Source of the DNA: GCA-020356105 sp964347475
GTDB lineage: Bacteria; Pseudomonadota; Alphaproteobacteria; UBA8366; JADFVY01
Assembly (NCBI GenBank): GCA_964347475.1
Contig: CAYFYY010000002.1
Coordinates: 1 to 64,000, forward strand
DNA length: 64,000 bases
Direction of reading: 5' to 3'
A program made the translations under genes and the position numbers. The notes under the pieces are model-generated. The model was not told the origin of the DNA. It saw nothing but the letters and a program-made list of their open reading frames with translations, and searched no databases. Within the stretch, counting starts at the first letter, position 1, and every line of letters starts with the position of its first letter. Shown here piece after piece: positions 8,404 through 17,159 of this stretch.

Positions 8404-8780
8404 GACCGTACCCTCAGGCGGATGGTCTCGAGCACCACCGGCCCGCCGTCATCCCAGGTCACTGTGACGGTCACGGCGACCGGATCGAGCCCGACATACC
8501 CGCCCGCGTCGGGCAGGATGCGACTGTCGACCCGCCAGCGATAGATCCCGGCGAAGTCGCCGGCGCCGTCCCACGATTCATCCGGCGACGCCGCGTCGAC
8601 GGCCGCAAGGCGGCTCTCCGCCAGCGCCAAAGCGGTGCCGTAGCGCTCTCCCGAGGCGACCGCGCGGGAGGCGTCGGAGAACACGCCATAGGCGGCGGCA
8701 AGGGCGAAGGCGAGGATGGTGAAGGCCACCAGCACCTCGACCAGGGTGAATCCCCGGACCCGGTCCCGCCGCGTCGTCAT
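8400..8780 (-). CDS. gspI: Type II secretion minor pseudopilin GspI
   Basis: 126 residues. The prepilin leader reads MTTRRDRVRG-FTLVEVLVAFTILAFALAA, with cleavage after Gly10 and Glu at mature position 5. Mature length and the motif ALALAESRLAAVD (usually AxxxAExxL in GspI) fit the family. GspI caps the pseudopilus with J and K. I chose the ATG at 8780, 4 bp after the gspH stop; a start at 8807 would add nine residues and overlap gspH by 23 bp. Confidence 0.88.
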   Translation of the reverse strand: MTTRRDRVRGFTLVEVLVAFTILAFALAAAYGVFSDASRAVASGERYGTALALAESRLAAVDAASPDESWDGAGDFAGIYRWRVDSRILPDAGGYVGLDPVAVTVTVTWDDGGPVVLETIRLRVRS

Positions 8781-8784
8781 CGCC

Positions 8785-9222
8785 CTATCGCTCGACATCG
8801 ACCGCACCGGTCAGCCAGTCGACCGTTACCACGTAGGACTGCCCGCCCTCGGCGACCGTGATCCGGCCGCCGGTCGCGCTGCCGTCCGGGAAGAAGCGGA
8901 TCTGCCCGGCCCGTTCGCCGGCGAGCTCGGAGCGCGCGGTCACGAATCTGAGGTCGAGGTCCTCGGCCAGGGGCCGTTCCCTTCCGTCGGCGCCGCGGTA
9001 GACGCGCCGCTCGACATCGAGCAGCAGCGTCGCCGGCGCGAAACGCCCGATCGCCTCGCTGCGGGTAAGGCGCAGCGCCGCCGCCAGCTCCTCCGCCGCG
9101 ACGCGCGCCGCCGGGCCCGGCCGGGCCGAGGCGACGATCATCGGCACCGAGGCGAGCACCAGGCCCATCACGGTGAAGGCCACCAGCAGCTCCAGCAGCG
9201 TGTATCCGCGGCTTGCCGTCAT
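8785..9222 (-). CDS. gspH: Type II secretion minor pseudopilin GspH
   Basis: 145 residues beginning MTASRG-YTLLELLVAFTVMGLVLA: a prepilin leader with cleavage after Gly6 and Glu at mature position 5. The GspH-type middle (ARVAAEELAAALRLTRSEAI) and small beta-rich C-terminal domain (IRFFPDGSATGGRITV) are both present. FPDGSSTGG-like is a recurring GspH motif. It is positioned directly after gspG, which is the usual order. Confidence 0.9.
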   Translation of the reverse strand: MTASRGYTLLELLVAFTVMGLVLASVPMIVASARPGPAARVAAEELAAALRLTRSEAIGRFAPATLLLDVERRVYRGADGRERPLAEDLDLRFVTARSELAGERAGQIRFFPDGSATGGRITVAEGGQSYVVTVDWLTGAVDVER

Positions 9223-9225
9223 GCG

Positions 9226-9675
9226 CTACCAGCTCGTGATGTCCTTGTCCTCGTCCTCGCCGCCCTCGGCGCCGTCGGCGCCCAGCGAGTAGAGGTCATA
9301 CTTGCCGTGCCGGCCGGGCGACCGGTAGACGTAAGCGTTGCCCCACGGATCGGTCAGCGCCTCCTTGTTCTTCAGATAGGGCCCGGACCAGCGGTCGACG
9401 CCGGGCGGCGCAGACACCAGGGCCTCGAGGCCCTCCTCCTGCGTCGGATAGCGGCCGACGTCGAGCAGGTAGGCATCGAGGATGGCGCCCAGCCGGTCGA
9501 TCTGGATGTCGGCGGTGCGGATCTGCGACTTCGTCAGATGGTTGAGATACATCGGCACGGCGACCGTGGCGATCAGCGCCAGGATGGCGAGGACCACCAG
9601 CAGTTCCATGAGCGTGACGCCGCGGCTGCGCCGCCGGCGTCGTCTGAGGCGCTCAATACGCGAGATCGTTGACAC
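9226..9675 (-). CDS. gspG: Type II secretion major pseudopilin GspG
   Basis: 149 residues. The leader has a run of Arg (RRRRRRSRG) and cleavage before VTLMELLVVLAILALIATVAVP. The body carries the family signatures LDAYLLDVGRYPTQEEGLEALV, GPYLKNKEALTDPWGNAYVY and the calcium-site tail YDLYSLGADGAEGGEDEDKDI. GspG is the main subunit of the pseudopilus that pushes substrates through the secretin. Its 5' end overlaps gspF by 23 bp. The unusually Arg-rich leader is odd but keeps the Gly(-1) and Glu(+5). Confidence 0.95.
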   Translation of the reverse strand: MSTISRIERLRRRRRRSRGVTLMELLVVLAILALIATVAVPMYLNHLTKSQIRTADIQIDRLGAILDAYLLDVGRYPTQEEGLEALVSAPPGVDRWSGPYLKNKEALTDPWGNAYVYRSPGRHGKYDLYSLGADGAEGGEDEDKDITSW

Positions 9676-10888
9676 TTAGAAATGCTCCCAGAACTGAGAT
9701 GATGACGAGGGCGACGATCGCCCCGAGGATGATCGTGACGCCCGGAACAAGCAGCGACAGCAGCCGCTGGATCGACCGCTGCGAGTCGCGCTCCAGCGCG
9801 ATGGCGAGTTCGCCGAGCACGCCGTCGAGGCGGCCGGCCTCCTCGCCCACCTGGATCAGCTGCACCGCGAGCGCGGGAAAGGCGCCGGCCCGGGCGACGC
9901 CGCGGGCAAGGCTGCCGCCTTCGCGCAGGCCCTTGCCGACGGCGTCGGTGCTGTCGCGGAACACCGTGCTGGTCATCGCGTCGCGGACGATGCGCAAAGC
10001 TTCCGGCAGCGGCAGGCCGCCGGCCAGCAGCATCGACAGGGTCCGGGCGAAGCGCGCGGTCTCGACACGTGTGACGATACTGCCAATCAGCGGCATGCGC
10101 AGCTTGGCACCGTCCCAGCGGCGCCGGAATGCCGGATCGCGCAGGCGGAAGCGGAACGCGAGGAAGGCGATGAGCGCCGCCCCGAGCCCGACCCACCACC
10201 AGGCCTCGACAAAGTCGCCGGCCGCGAGGAACGCCCGCGTGAGCACCGGAAGGTCGTCGCCCAGCTGTTCGAACAGCGGCCGGAACTGCGGCAGCACCCC
10301 GACGAACATGAGGATGATCGTGGCCACCGTCATGACCAGCAGGATGATCGGGTAGACCAGCGCACTGCGCAGGCTTTCGCGCAGCGAATGGACGCGGTCG
10401 AGATAGCCGGCCAGCTCGTCCATCACCTGGTGCAGGTTGCCGCCCGCCTCGCCGGCCCGCAGCATGCCGGAATAGTAGCCGGGAAAGAGCCCGTAATCGT
10501 GCACCGCCTCGGACAGCGCGGTGCCGCTCTGCACCCTGCTGTGGATGCGCTCCAGCGCCTCCCGCAGCGGTTTCTCGCCCGCCATCTCGGTGGCGAACCG
10601 CAGGCCGCGGTCGAGCGGCATGCCGGCCCGCACCAATGTCGACAATTCGCGCGTCGTCGTCGCCAGCCCGCCCAGCGACGGGGCGCGGCGCCGGGACAGC
10701 CGGAGGGTGGGAAGCGGGCGCGCCGCGGCCGGCGTCGGCGCACTGGCGTCGGTGCCGACGCTGAGCGGGAAGTGCCCCTGCTTGCGCAGGCTCTCCACCA
10801 CCGCCTCGCGGGTGCTGGCGTCCATGTCGCCTTCGACGATGTCGCCGGCCGCGCTGACCGCCCTGTAGTGGAAACTCGCCATGGTCAT
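9653..10888 (-). CDS. gspF: Type II secretion inner-membrane platform protein GspF
   Basis: 411 residues starting MTMASFHYRAVSAAGDIVEG, the standard GspF N-terminus. Two T2SSF repeats (about 70-195 and 275-400) each hold the conserved Gly/Pro pattern, with transmembrane segments near 170-190, 220-245 and 375-400. It forms the rotary platform driven by GspE. The ATG at 10888 overlaps the gspE stop as ATGA; an in-frame ATG lies two codons further in. Longer upstream readings lie antisense within gspE and were rejected. Confidence 0.93.
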   Translation of the reverse strand: MTMASFHYRAVSAAGDIVEGDMDASTREAVVESLRKQGHFPLSVGTDASAPTPAAARPLPTLRLSRRRAPSLGGLATTTRELSTLVRAGMPLDRGLRFATEMAGEKPLREALERIHSRVQSGTALSEAVHDYGLFPGYYSGMLRAGEAGGNLHQVMDELAGYLDRVHSLRESLRSALVYPIILLVMTVATIILMFVGVLPQFRPLFEQLGDDLPVLTRAFLAAGDFVEAWWWVGLGAALIAFLAFRFRLRDPAFRRRWDGAKLRMPLIGSIVTRVETARFARTLSMLLAGGLPLPEALRIVRDAMTSTVFRDSTDAVGKGLREGGSLARGVARAGAFPALAVQLIQVGEEAGRLDGVLGELAIALERDSQRSIQRLLSLLVPGVTIILGAIVALVIISVLGAFLSVNDLAY

Positions 10889-12633
10889 GCGCTCCGCGTC
10901 GTCCGCAGAACTTCCTCGATGCTGGTCGCACCGGAGGCGGCCTTGGCCAGCGCATCCTCGTACAGGGTGCGCATGCCCTCGGCCCGGGCCGCCTGCTCGA
11001 TCGCGTGCGCGTCCGACTCTGCCAGCACCAGGCGGCGGATCTCGTCGCTCATCACCAGCACCTCGATGACACCCAGCCGGCCGCGATAGCCGCTGCCGCC
11101 GCAGGCATTGCAGCCGGCCGCGCGGTACAGCGTGTCCGGCGCGCCGCCGGACAGCAGCCTGTCCATCTTCAGGCGGCGGATCAACGCGTCGTCCGGCGCA
11201 TAGGCCTCGCGGCACTCCGGGCACAGCCGGCGCACCAGCCGCTGCGCTGCGACGCCGTTCAGGGTCGAGCTGAGCAGGTAGTCGGGCACGCCCATCTCGA
11301 GGAGCCGGGTGACGGCGCCGGCGGCCTCGTTGGTGTGCAGCGTCGACAGCACGAGATGGCCGGTCAGCGCCGCCTGCACCGCGATCTGCGCGGTCTCCAG
11401 GTCGCGGATCTCGCCGACCATCATGATGTCCGGATCCTGGCGCAGGAAGCTGCGCAGCGCCGACGCGAACGTCAGGTTGATCTCCGGCTTGACCTGCACC
11501 TGGATGATCCCGTCGAGCTGGTATTCGACCGGATCCTCGACGGTCAGGATCTTGCGCTCGTCGGTGTTGAGCCGCAGCAGCGACGCATACAGCGTCGTCG
11601 TCTTGCCGCTGCCCGTCGGCCCGGTCAGCAGCATCACGCCGTGCGGGATGTCGAGCAGCTGCAGGTACCTCTCGGCCGCGTCCTCGGCGAAGCCGAGACC
11701 GGCGAAATCGAACGACACGCCCTCGCGGTCGAGGATGCGCAGAACGACGCTCTCGCCGTGCACCGCCGGCGCCGTCGAGACGCGCAGGTCGATCTCGCGG
11801 CCGCGCGTGGCAAGGCGGATGCGCCCGTCCTGCGGCAGCCGCCGCTCGGCGATGTTGAGCCGCGCCATGATCTTGACGCGCGACACCACCGCCTGGGTGA
11901 GGCGCGCCGGCGGCGCTTCGACCTCGCGCAGCACGCCGTCGACGCGGTAGCGCACGCGTAGGCGGCCCTCGAAGGGCTCCAGGTGCACGTCGGAGGCGCC
12001 CTGTTCGACGGCGCGCTCGATCAGCAGGTTGACGAGCCGGATGACCGGCGCCTCGCTGGCCTGGTCGCGCAGCCGCTCGACGTCGGCATCGGCCTGCCCG
12101 GCGCCGTCGTCGCCGGCGTCGCGCGCCAGCACCTCGATGGCGTTGGCGTCACCGTACAGCCGGTCCAGCGCCGCCTCGATCTGCGCCGGCGTGGCGATGC
12201 GCAGCTCGACCGGACGCTCCGTGGCAAGGCGCAGCGCGTCGATCGCGAAGGTATCGAGCGGGTCGGCCACGGCGACCACGGCCTTCTCTTCGTCGTCGAT
12301 CAGCGGCACCACTCCTGCCTGGCGCAGGAAACGGGCGCTGAGCACGGTTTCGAACAAGGGGTCCTGCGGGAAATCGGCATCGCGGACCAGATCCAGCCCG
12401 GCCGTCTGCGCGATCGCCTTCGCGAGGTCCTTGTCGGACACGAGCCCGAGCTTGGTCAGCACGGCGTCGAGCCGCTCTCCGGTCTCGGCCGACACCCGTC
12501 GGGCCCGCGCCAGCGCCGGCGCCTGCAGCTTGCCGGCGGCGATCAGCGCGTCCGCCAACGCATCCAGGAAGTCCCGGGACTGGTCGGCGAGCGTCGGCTC
12601 GATGCGGCCGCCGGGCTCGAGTTCCGCGCTCAT
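10885..12633 (-). CDS. gspE: Type II secretion ATPase GspE
   Basis: 582 residues. The N1 domain (about 30-170) binds GspL. The ATPase core has Walker A GPTGSGKTTT at 338-347, the Asp box, Walker B ending DPDIMMVGEIRD at about 400-411, and the His box TGHLVLSTLHTN. A zinc tetracysteine is formed by CPEC at 471-474 and CNAC at 508-511. It hydrolyses ATP in the cytoplasm to drive pseudopilus growth. Flanked by the prepilin peptidase and gspF with 4-bp overlaps on both sides. Confidence 0.95.
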   Translation of the reverse strand: MSAELEPGGRIEPTLADQSRDFLDALADALIAAGKLQAPALARARRVSAETGERLDAVLTKLGLVSDKDLAKAIAQTAGLDLVRDADFPQDPLFETVLSARFLRQAGVVPLIDDEEKAVVAVADPLDTFAIDALRLATERPVELRIATPAQIEAALDRLYGDANAIEVLARDAGDDGAGQADADVERLRDQASEAPVIRLVNLLIERAVEQGASDVHLEPFEGRLRVRYRVDGVLREVEAPPARLTQAVVSRVKIMARLNIAERRLPQDGRIRLATRGREIDLRVSTAPAVHGESVVLRILDREGVSFDFAGLGFAEDAAERYLQLLDIPHGVMLLTGPTGSGKTTTLYASLLRLNTDERKILTVEDPVEYQLDGIIQVQVKPEINLTFASALRSFLRQDPDIMMVGEIRDLETAQIAVQAALTGHLVLSTLHTNEAAGAVTRLLEMGVPDYLLSSTLNGVAAQRLVRRLCPECREAYAPDDALIRRLKMDRLLSGGAPDTLYRAAGCNACGGSGYRGRLGVIEVLVMSDEIRRLVLAESDAHAIEQAARAEGMRTLYEDALAKAASGATSIEEVLRTTRSA

Positions 12634-13388
12634 GCCGTCACCAGCGGGCCGTACAGCCAGACGACCCAGATCGCAAGGGCGAGGGCCGGTCCGAAGGGAA
12701 TCTCGCCGGTCACATCGACGTTGCGCCCAGCGGCACGGACCGCCAGCAGGCCAGCCAGAGCCAGCATGGCGCCCAGGAATACGACGCTGGGCAGGCCCTG
12801 CCAGCCGACCCAGGCCCCGGCCGCCGCCAGCAGCTTGGCGTCGCCAAGGCCAAGCCCCTCACGCCGGCGCACCGCCGCATAGACCGCCCGCACCGCAACG
12901 AAACCGAGATAGCCGACGGCGGCCCCGATCGCATGGTCGGACACGCGTTCGGGCGCGAGCACGGCATGCACCGCGATGCCGGCGGGGATCAGCGGCAGAA
13001 CCAGAACGTCGGGCAGCAGGAGGTGACGCAGGTCGATCAGCGACGCGGCCAGCAACGTCCAGCCGAGCAGGCAACCGATCCAGGCCAACGGCCCGGGCAG
13101 CGTCACGACGGCCCAAAGGGCGATTCCGAGGGCGGCTGCCTCGATCACCGGATAGAACGGACCCAGCGCCGCGCTGCAATGGCGGCAGCGGCCGCGCAGC
13201 ACGAGCCAGCTGGCCAGCGGCACCAGCTCGGCAACGCCGAGGGTGGCGCCGCAATGCGGGCAGGCGGAGCGCGCCAGCCCGATCGGCCGGCCGGCCGGCA
13301 GCCGCAGCACCAGCACGCCGACGAAACTGCCGATGAAGGGCGCGGCCAGCACGGGCCAGATCCATTCGCCTGCAAGAGGATGAGACAT
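12630..13388 (-). CDS. gspO: Prepilin peptidase / N-methyltransferase GspO (PilD type)
   Basis: 252-residue polytopic aspartic protease of family A24. The N-terminal methyltransferase part carries the zinc knuckles CPHCG (about 35-38) and CRHC (about 60-63). The peptidase part has the first Asp in SLIDLRHLLLPDVLVLP and the second in the GxGD motif GLGDAKLL. About seven hydrophobic segments are visible. It cleaves and N-methylates the pseudopilins GspG-K encoded downstream and beside gspD. It is the first gene of the operon; a TATAAT-like box lies about 40 bp upstream. Confidence 0.9.
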   Translation of the reverse strand: MSHPLAGEWIWPVLAAPFIGSFVGVLVLRLPAGRPIGLARSACPHCGATLGVAELVPLASWLVLRGRCRHCSAALGPFYPVIEAAALGIALWAVVTLPGPLAWIGCLLGWTLLAASLIDLRHLLLPDVLVLPLIPAGIAVHAVLAPERVSDHAIGAAVGYLGFVAVRAVYAAVRRREGLGLGDAKLLAAAGAWVGWQGLPSVVFLGAMLALAGLLAVRAAGRNVDVTGEIPFGPALALAIWVVWLYGPLVTA

Positions 13389-13427
13389 AACGTCTCCAAT
13401 CTATCATAAAGACTGGTCTTTCAATCT

Positions 13428-13433
13428 ATTATA
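13428..13433 (-). promoter_or_regulatory. Probable -10 box of the minus-strand gsp operon
   Basis: TATAAT read on the minus strand, about 40 bp before the gspO start, in an AT-rich patch of the intergenic region separating the gsp operon from gspD. No convincing -35 hexamer at 16-18 bp was seen. Between this box and the start lies the palindrome AAAGAC-CA-GTCTTT (13408-13421), which could be an operator or a leader hairpin. Confidence 0.4.
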
Positions 13434-13579
13434 ACGCAATATTCCGGCGATTACGCGGCAATGCTAACCAATTCTTTAGATATCCGGCAGGACTTAAGAT
13501 TGCATTACCGGAGCGAATTTCCACTGGGCCCGGCAGCGGCCCGGAAACAGGGCGGCGAACGGCTGGAAGGGACGAGCGT

Positions 13580-15814
13580 ATGGTGAGGGGCACTCGCGGA
13601 CGCCATCCCGCACTCGCTCTGGCGCTGGCGGCCGTGATCATACTGTCGGGCTGTGCGCGCGTAGCGGAGTCGGAGGGCATCACGCCGGACTTCGTGCCCG
13701 GCGGCCAGCGGCCCGGACTGGGGGAAATCTCGCCCCCTCCCTTCGCCGGCGAAGGCGCCGAAACCGGCGAAGCGGCCGCGCCGACGGAGCCGCCCGAGTA
13801 CCGGATCTACCGCGGTTCCGGCGAGTTCATCCGCGGCGACGGCGACGTGCCGGTGACGATCCATGTCGGCGACAACGGCGACGTCACGCTGGACTTCGTC
13901 GACGCGGACATCCGCCAGGTCGTCAAGGCGACGCTCGGCGACATCCTCGGTCTCAACTACGTGATCGCGCCGGACGTCCAGGGCACGGTGACGGCCCAGA
14001 CCGAACGCCCGCTGTCACGGGACGCCCTCTTGCCGGCGCTGGAGAGCATCCTGCGGCTGCACGGCGCGGCCCTGGTGCTGGACGGCGCCCTCTACCGGGT
14101 CGAAACGCTGCAGGGCGCCGCCCGCAGCCGGCGCTCGGTGCGCATCCAGCCGGGCGGCAGCGGCGCCGGCTACGGCATCCAAATCGTCCCGTTGCGCTAC
14201 ATCTCGGCCGAGGACATGCGCGAAACCCTGGCGCCGCTGACCGGACAGGAAACGGTGTTGCACGTCGATCGGACGCGCAACCTCTTGATCCTGTCGGGCG
14301 CGCAGCCGGAACTGGCGGCGTTGATGGATACCGTGCGCGTGTTCGACGTGAACTGGCTGGCCGGCATGTCGTTCGGGCTGTTCGAGCTGGAGTTCGCGGA
14401 AGCGGAGACCCTGATCGACGAGCTGAACCTGATCCTCGATACCGAGCAGGGCGGCGCGCTGTCCGGCCTCGTGCGCCTGATGCCGGTCGAGCGGATGAAC
14501 GCGGTGCTGGCGGTCTCGCAGCAGCCGCGCTACCTCGACGACGTGCGCCGCTGGGTGCAGCGGCTCGACAAGGCGACCCAGACGGCGACCGGCCGGCAGC
14601 TGTTCATCTATTTCGTCCAGAACGGCAAGGCGACGGACATCGCCGACGTCCTCAACCAGGTGTTCGGCGGCGAGGTCGCGACGCAGCGCGGCGAGCAGCC
14701 GGACCTCGTCGCGCCCGGCCTCGAGCCGGTTGAGCTCACCTCGCGACCGGAGGAGCAGCCGGCGACCCGGCCGCAGGGCACCGCGCAAGCCGCCGCAACC
14801 GGCGCCGCGGCGCCTCGGACGCAACGCGATATCGGGGTCATGCAACGCACGACCGTCCCGGCGCAGCCGGCAGAACCGGGTGCGATCGCGCTCGCCTCCG
14901 CCTCCGAGGTCCGCATCGTCGCCGACGAGAGCCGCAACGCGCTGCTGATCTCCGGTACTCCGGCCGACTACCGCGCCATCCTGCGCGCTCTGCGCCAGAT
15001 CGACCGGCGGCCGCTCGAAGTGCTGATCGAGGTGACGATCGCCGATGTTACTCTAACCGACACGTTGAAATACGGTGTGCGCTGGTTCCTGCAGAGCAGC
15101 GACGGTAAGCAGAGCGTGAACTTCAGCGGCACGGACATTACCGATCCCGTCCCGACCGTGCCGGGCCTGTCCTACGTGTTCACCTCAACCAACTCCAGTT
15201 TTGTGCTTGATTTGCTGGCCAGCGTCACCGACGTCGAAGTCATTTCCGCCCCGCAGGTCCTGGTGCTGAACAACCAGCAGGCCCAGCTTCAGGTCGGCGA
15301 GCAGGTGCCCGTGCAGACGGGAGAGTCGGCCACCGATGCGGGCGTGGTCACCCAAATCCAGTTGCAGGACACAGGCGTGATCCTCAAGGTCACGCCGCGT
15401 GTCAACGAGGGCGGACTGGTGATCATGGAGATAGAGCAGGAGGTCAGCAGTGTCGCCCCGGATGCGGAGTCCCTCACACCGAGAATCTCTAAACGCAACA
15501 TCACCACCACCGCCGCGGTGCAAAGTGGCCAGACCGTCGCCTTGGGCGGGCTGATCCAGGACAACAAGACGAACACCAAGTCGGGCGTTCCTGGCCTGAT
15601 GCATATTCCCTTTCTGGGCGCACTGTTTCGCGATACGACCGACACGATCACCCGCAGTGAGCTCCTCGTGATGGTCACGCCGCGGGTGGTCAGCGATACC
15701 CGCGAGGCGCGCGAGGTCACCGCCGAGCTGCGGCGCCGCATGGAGGATCTGGAACGTCTTGAGGCCAAGGTCTACAAGGATGGGAATACGCCAGGCGAAG
15801 AGGCCGGCCAGTAG
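13580..15814 (+). CDS. gspD: Type II secretion outer-membrane secretin GspD
   Basis: 744 residues. A lipoprotein signal peptide (AAVIILSGC, lipid Cys at about 26) precedes an N0 domain (VTLDFVDADIRQVVKATLGDILGLNYVI) and N1-N3 repeats interrupted by a Pro/Ala-rich linker at about 385-425. The secretin barrel domain runs from about 490 to 715 (ISAPQVLVLNNQQAQLQVGEQVPV, VALGGLIQDN). It forms the outer-membrane channel of the T2SS. The Cys start means it may target itself as a lipoprotein, so no separate pilotin is needed. A ribosome site AAGGGA precedes the ATG. It is transcribed divergently from the rest of the gsp genes. Confidence 0.95.
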   Translation: MVRGTRGRHPALALALAAVIILSGCARVAESEGITPDFVPGGQRPGLGEISPPPFAGEGAETGEAAAPTEPPEYRIYRGSGEFIRGDGDVPVTIHVGDNGDVTLDFVDADIRQVVKATLGDILGLNYVIAPDVQGTVTAQTERPLSRDALLPALESILRLHGAALVLDGALYRVETLQGAARSRRSVRIQPGGSGAGYGIQIVPLRYISAEDMRETLAPLTGQETVLHVDRTRNLLILSGAQPELAALMDTVRVFDVNWLAGMSFGLFELEFAEAETLIDELNLILDTEQGGALSGLVRLMPVERMNAVLAVSQQPRYLDDVRRWVQRLDKATQTATGRQLFIYFVQNGKATDIADVLNQVFGGEVATQRGEQPDLVAPGLEPVELTSRPEEQPATRPQGTAQAAATGAAAPRTQRDIGVMQRTTVPAQPAEPGAIALASASEVRIVADESRNALLISGTPADYRAILRALRQIDRRPLEVLIEVTIADVTLTDTLKYGVRWFLQSSDGKQSVNFSGTDITDPVPTVPGLSYVFTSTNSSFVLDLLASVTDVEVISAPQVLVLNNQQAQLQVGEQVPVQTGESATDAGVVTQIQLQDTGVILKVTPRVNEGGLVIMEIEQEVSSVAPDAESLTPRISKRNITTTAAVQSGQTVALGGLIQDNKTNTKSGVPGLMHIPFLGALFRDTTDTITRSELLVMVTPRVVSDTREAREVTAELRRRMEDLERLEAKVYKDGNTPGEEAGQ

Positions 15815-16724
15815 GCCGGGCGGTCTGTCGCGCCGCAGCCGCGGCGTCGCCCTGATCGCGGTGTTGTGGCTGTCGCTGCTGCTCGCGGTTATCGCCGGCA
15901 GCCTGCTGACGACGACCCGCAGCGAACTGCGCCTGACCCGCAACCTGCTCGACTCGGCGCGCGCCGACGCGCTCGCCGAGGGCGGCATCCATTACGCCAT
16001 CCCGCACCTCCTGGACCGTGACGTCGAGACGCGCTGGACGGCCGACGGGCGCGTCCACGTGCTCGAGCTGGAGTCCGGCCGCCTGGAGATCGCGGCGCGC
16101 GATGCGGCCGGGCGTGTCGACCTCAACGCCGCGCCGCCGGAGCTGCTGGCCGGCCTCCTGCGCGCCGCCGGCGTCGCCCCGGACGATGCCGCCATGCTCG
16201 CGGCCCGGATCGTCGACTGGCGCGACCGCGACGACAACGTCTCGCCGGACGGCGCCGAGCAGGACGATTACGACGCGGCGGGAGTCGCGGTGCGGGTCGG
16301 CAATGCCCCGTTCTTCACGCCCGACGAGATCCTGCGCATCCCCGGGATCGACATGGCGCTCTTTACGCGTATCGAGGGCGCGGTGACGGTGTGGTCGCGG
16401 CAGCGCGGCATCGACCCGAGCGCAGCCCCGCGTCTGGCCCTGATGGCCCTGCCGGGGATGACCGAGGGCATGGCTGACGCGCTGATCGCCGCGCGCGCCG
16501 GGGCCGAGCCGGACCCGCGCAACACGTATCTGTTGCCGCATATCCCGGACGAGGCGCGGCGCTGGCTCGCCCGCGGCGGCGGCCGCATCGTGTACATCAG
16601 CGCTCGTGCCGAGACCCCCGAGGGAGGCCTGTTCCGGCGCGAAGCTGTGATCGAGCTGCGGCCCGGAGCACGGCCGCCCTACATCACCCATGCCTGGCAC
16701 GCGGCGCTGACGGCGGCGGAATAG
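15780..16724 (+). CDS. gspK: Type II secretion minor pseudopilin GspK
   Basis: 314 residues. The leader (RRSRG-VALIAVLWLSLLLAVIAGSLL) is prepilin-like but, as usual for GspK, lacks Glu at mature position 5. The soluble part has the helix-hairpin-helix-like repeats and calcium-site region of GspK (LARIVDWRDRDDN, FFTPDEILRIPGID). It starts inside gspD, overlapping its end by 35 bp, with AAGG about 9 bases upstream. Upstream ATG at 15759 is in the same frame but deeper in gspD. Pairing of gspK with gspD, apart from H-I-J, is less common than the single-operon layout. Confidence 0.88.
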   Translation: MGIRQAKRPASRPGGLSRRSRGVALIAVLWLSLLLAVIAGSLLTTTRSELRLTRNLLDSARADALAEGGIHYAIPHLLDRDVETRWTADGRVHVLELESGRLEIAARDAAGRVDLNAAPPELLAGLLRAAGVAPDDAAMLAARIVDWRDRDDNVSPDGAEQDDYDAAGVAVRVGNAPFFTPDEILRIPGIDMALFTRIEGAVTVWSRQRGIDPSAAPRLALMALPGMTEGMADALIAARAGAEPDPRNTYLLPHIPDEARRWLARGGGRIVYISARAETPEGGLFRREAVIELRPGARPPYITHAWHAALTAAE

Positions 16725-16740
16725 GCGCCGCGCCGGTGTG

Positions 16741-16995
16741 TTACCCGGCCCTGTCGAGTCGCCCGCGACCGCGCCGTGCCGCCAGCAACGCCCGCCCGGC
16801 GGGCGTCGCCCGCACGATCGTGCCACGCCCCGGCCGGTCCTCGCGGATCACGAGGCCCTGGTCGAGCGCGTCCTCCCACACCGTCAGGCGCGGGCACGAG
16901 GTGCGCCACGCCGCCATGACCTCCTCGTAGGGCCGCGGCCGCGCCGCCACCCATTCGACGAGATCGAGCACCAGGGTCTGTGTGTCCGCCGTCAT
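16741..16995 (-). CDS. Small winged-helix-like protein, function unknown
   Basis: 84 residues with the pattern LVLDLVEWVAARPRPYEEVMAAWRTSCPRLTVWEDALDQGLV. A predicted helix-turn-helix followed by a basic wing (ATPAGRALLAARRGRGR) resembles a compact winged-helix DNA-binding fold. The start at 16995 has a ribosome site AGGA 8 bases upstream; an in-frame ATG at 17022 is possible. It ends 16 bp from gspK on the opposite strand and is divergent from the stress operon that starts at 17160. I cannot name a target. Confidence 0.6.
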   Translation of the reverse strand: MTADTQTLVLDLVEWVAARPRPYEEVMAAWRTSCPRLTVWEDALDQGLVIREDRPGRGTIVRATPAGRALLAARRGRGRLDRAG

Positions 16996-17099
16996 CTCAC
17001 GTTCCTGAATCCGTCCCGTCATCAATCTATCACGTTCCGCTTTTGCGGAAACCGCCCGTGCAGGGAATAAGCCGGCCGGTCGCGGTCTGTGTCCCTCGG

Positions 17100-17129
17100 T
17101 GATCCAACAGCCGGCGGCCACCGTAAAAG
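17100..17129 (+). promoter_or_regulatory. RpoE-type promoter of the DUF6134-SDR-SnoaL operon
   Basis: TGATCC at 17100-17105, an 18-base spacer, then TAAAAG at 17124-17129; the four bases before the final A-rich part read CCGT. Identical -35 and spacing occur at three other sites in the window, including one before rpoE. The implied transcription start, about 17136, leaves too little leader for the ATG at 17142, so translation most likely begins at 17160. Confidence 0.75.
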
Positions 17130-17159
17130 GTCAGTGAAACGATGCGGGGGACCCGACTG

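Noticed and set aside
10889..11224. Upstream extension of gspF
   Set aside because: Lies within gspE and does not resemble GspF; ATGA overlap with gspE gives the real start.
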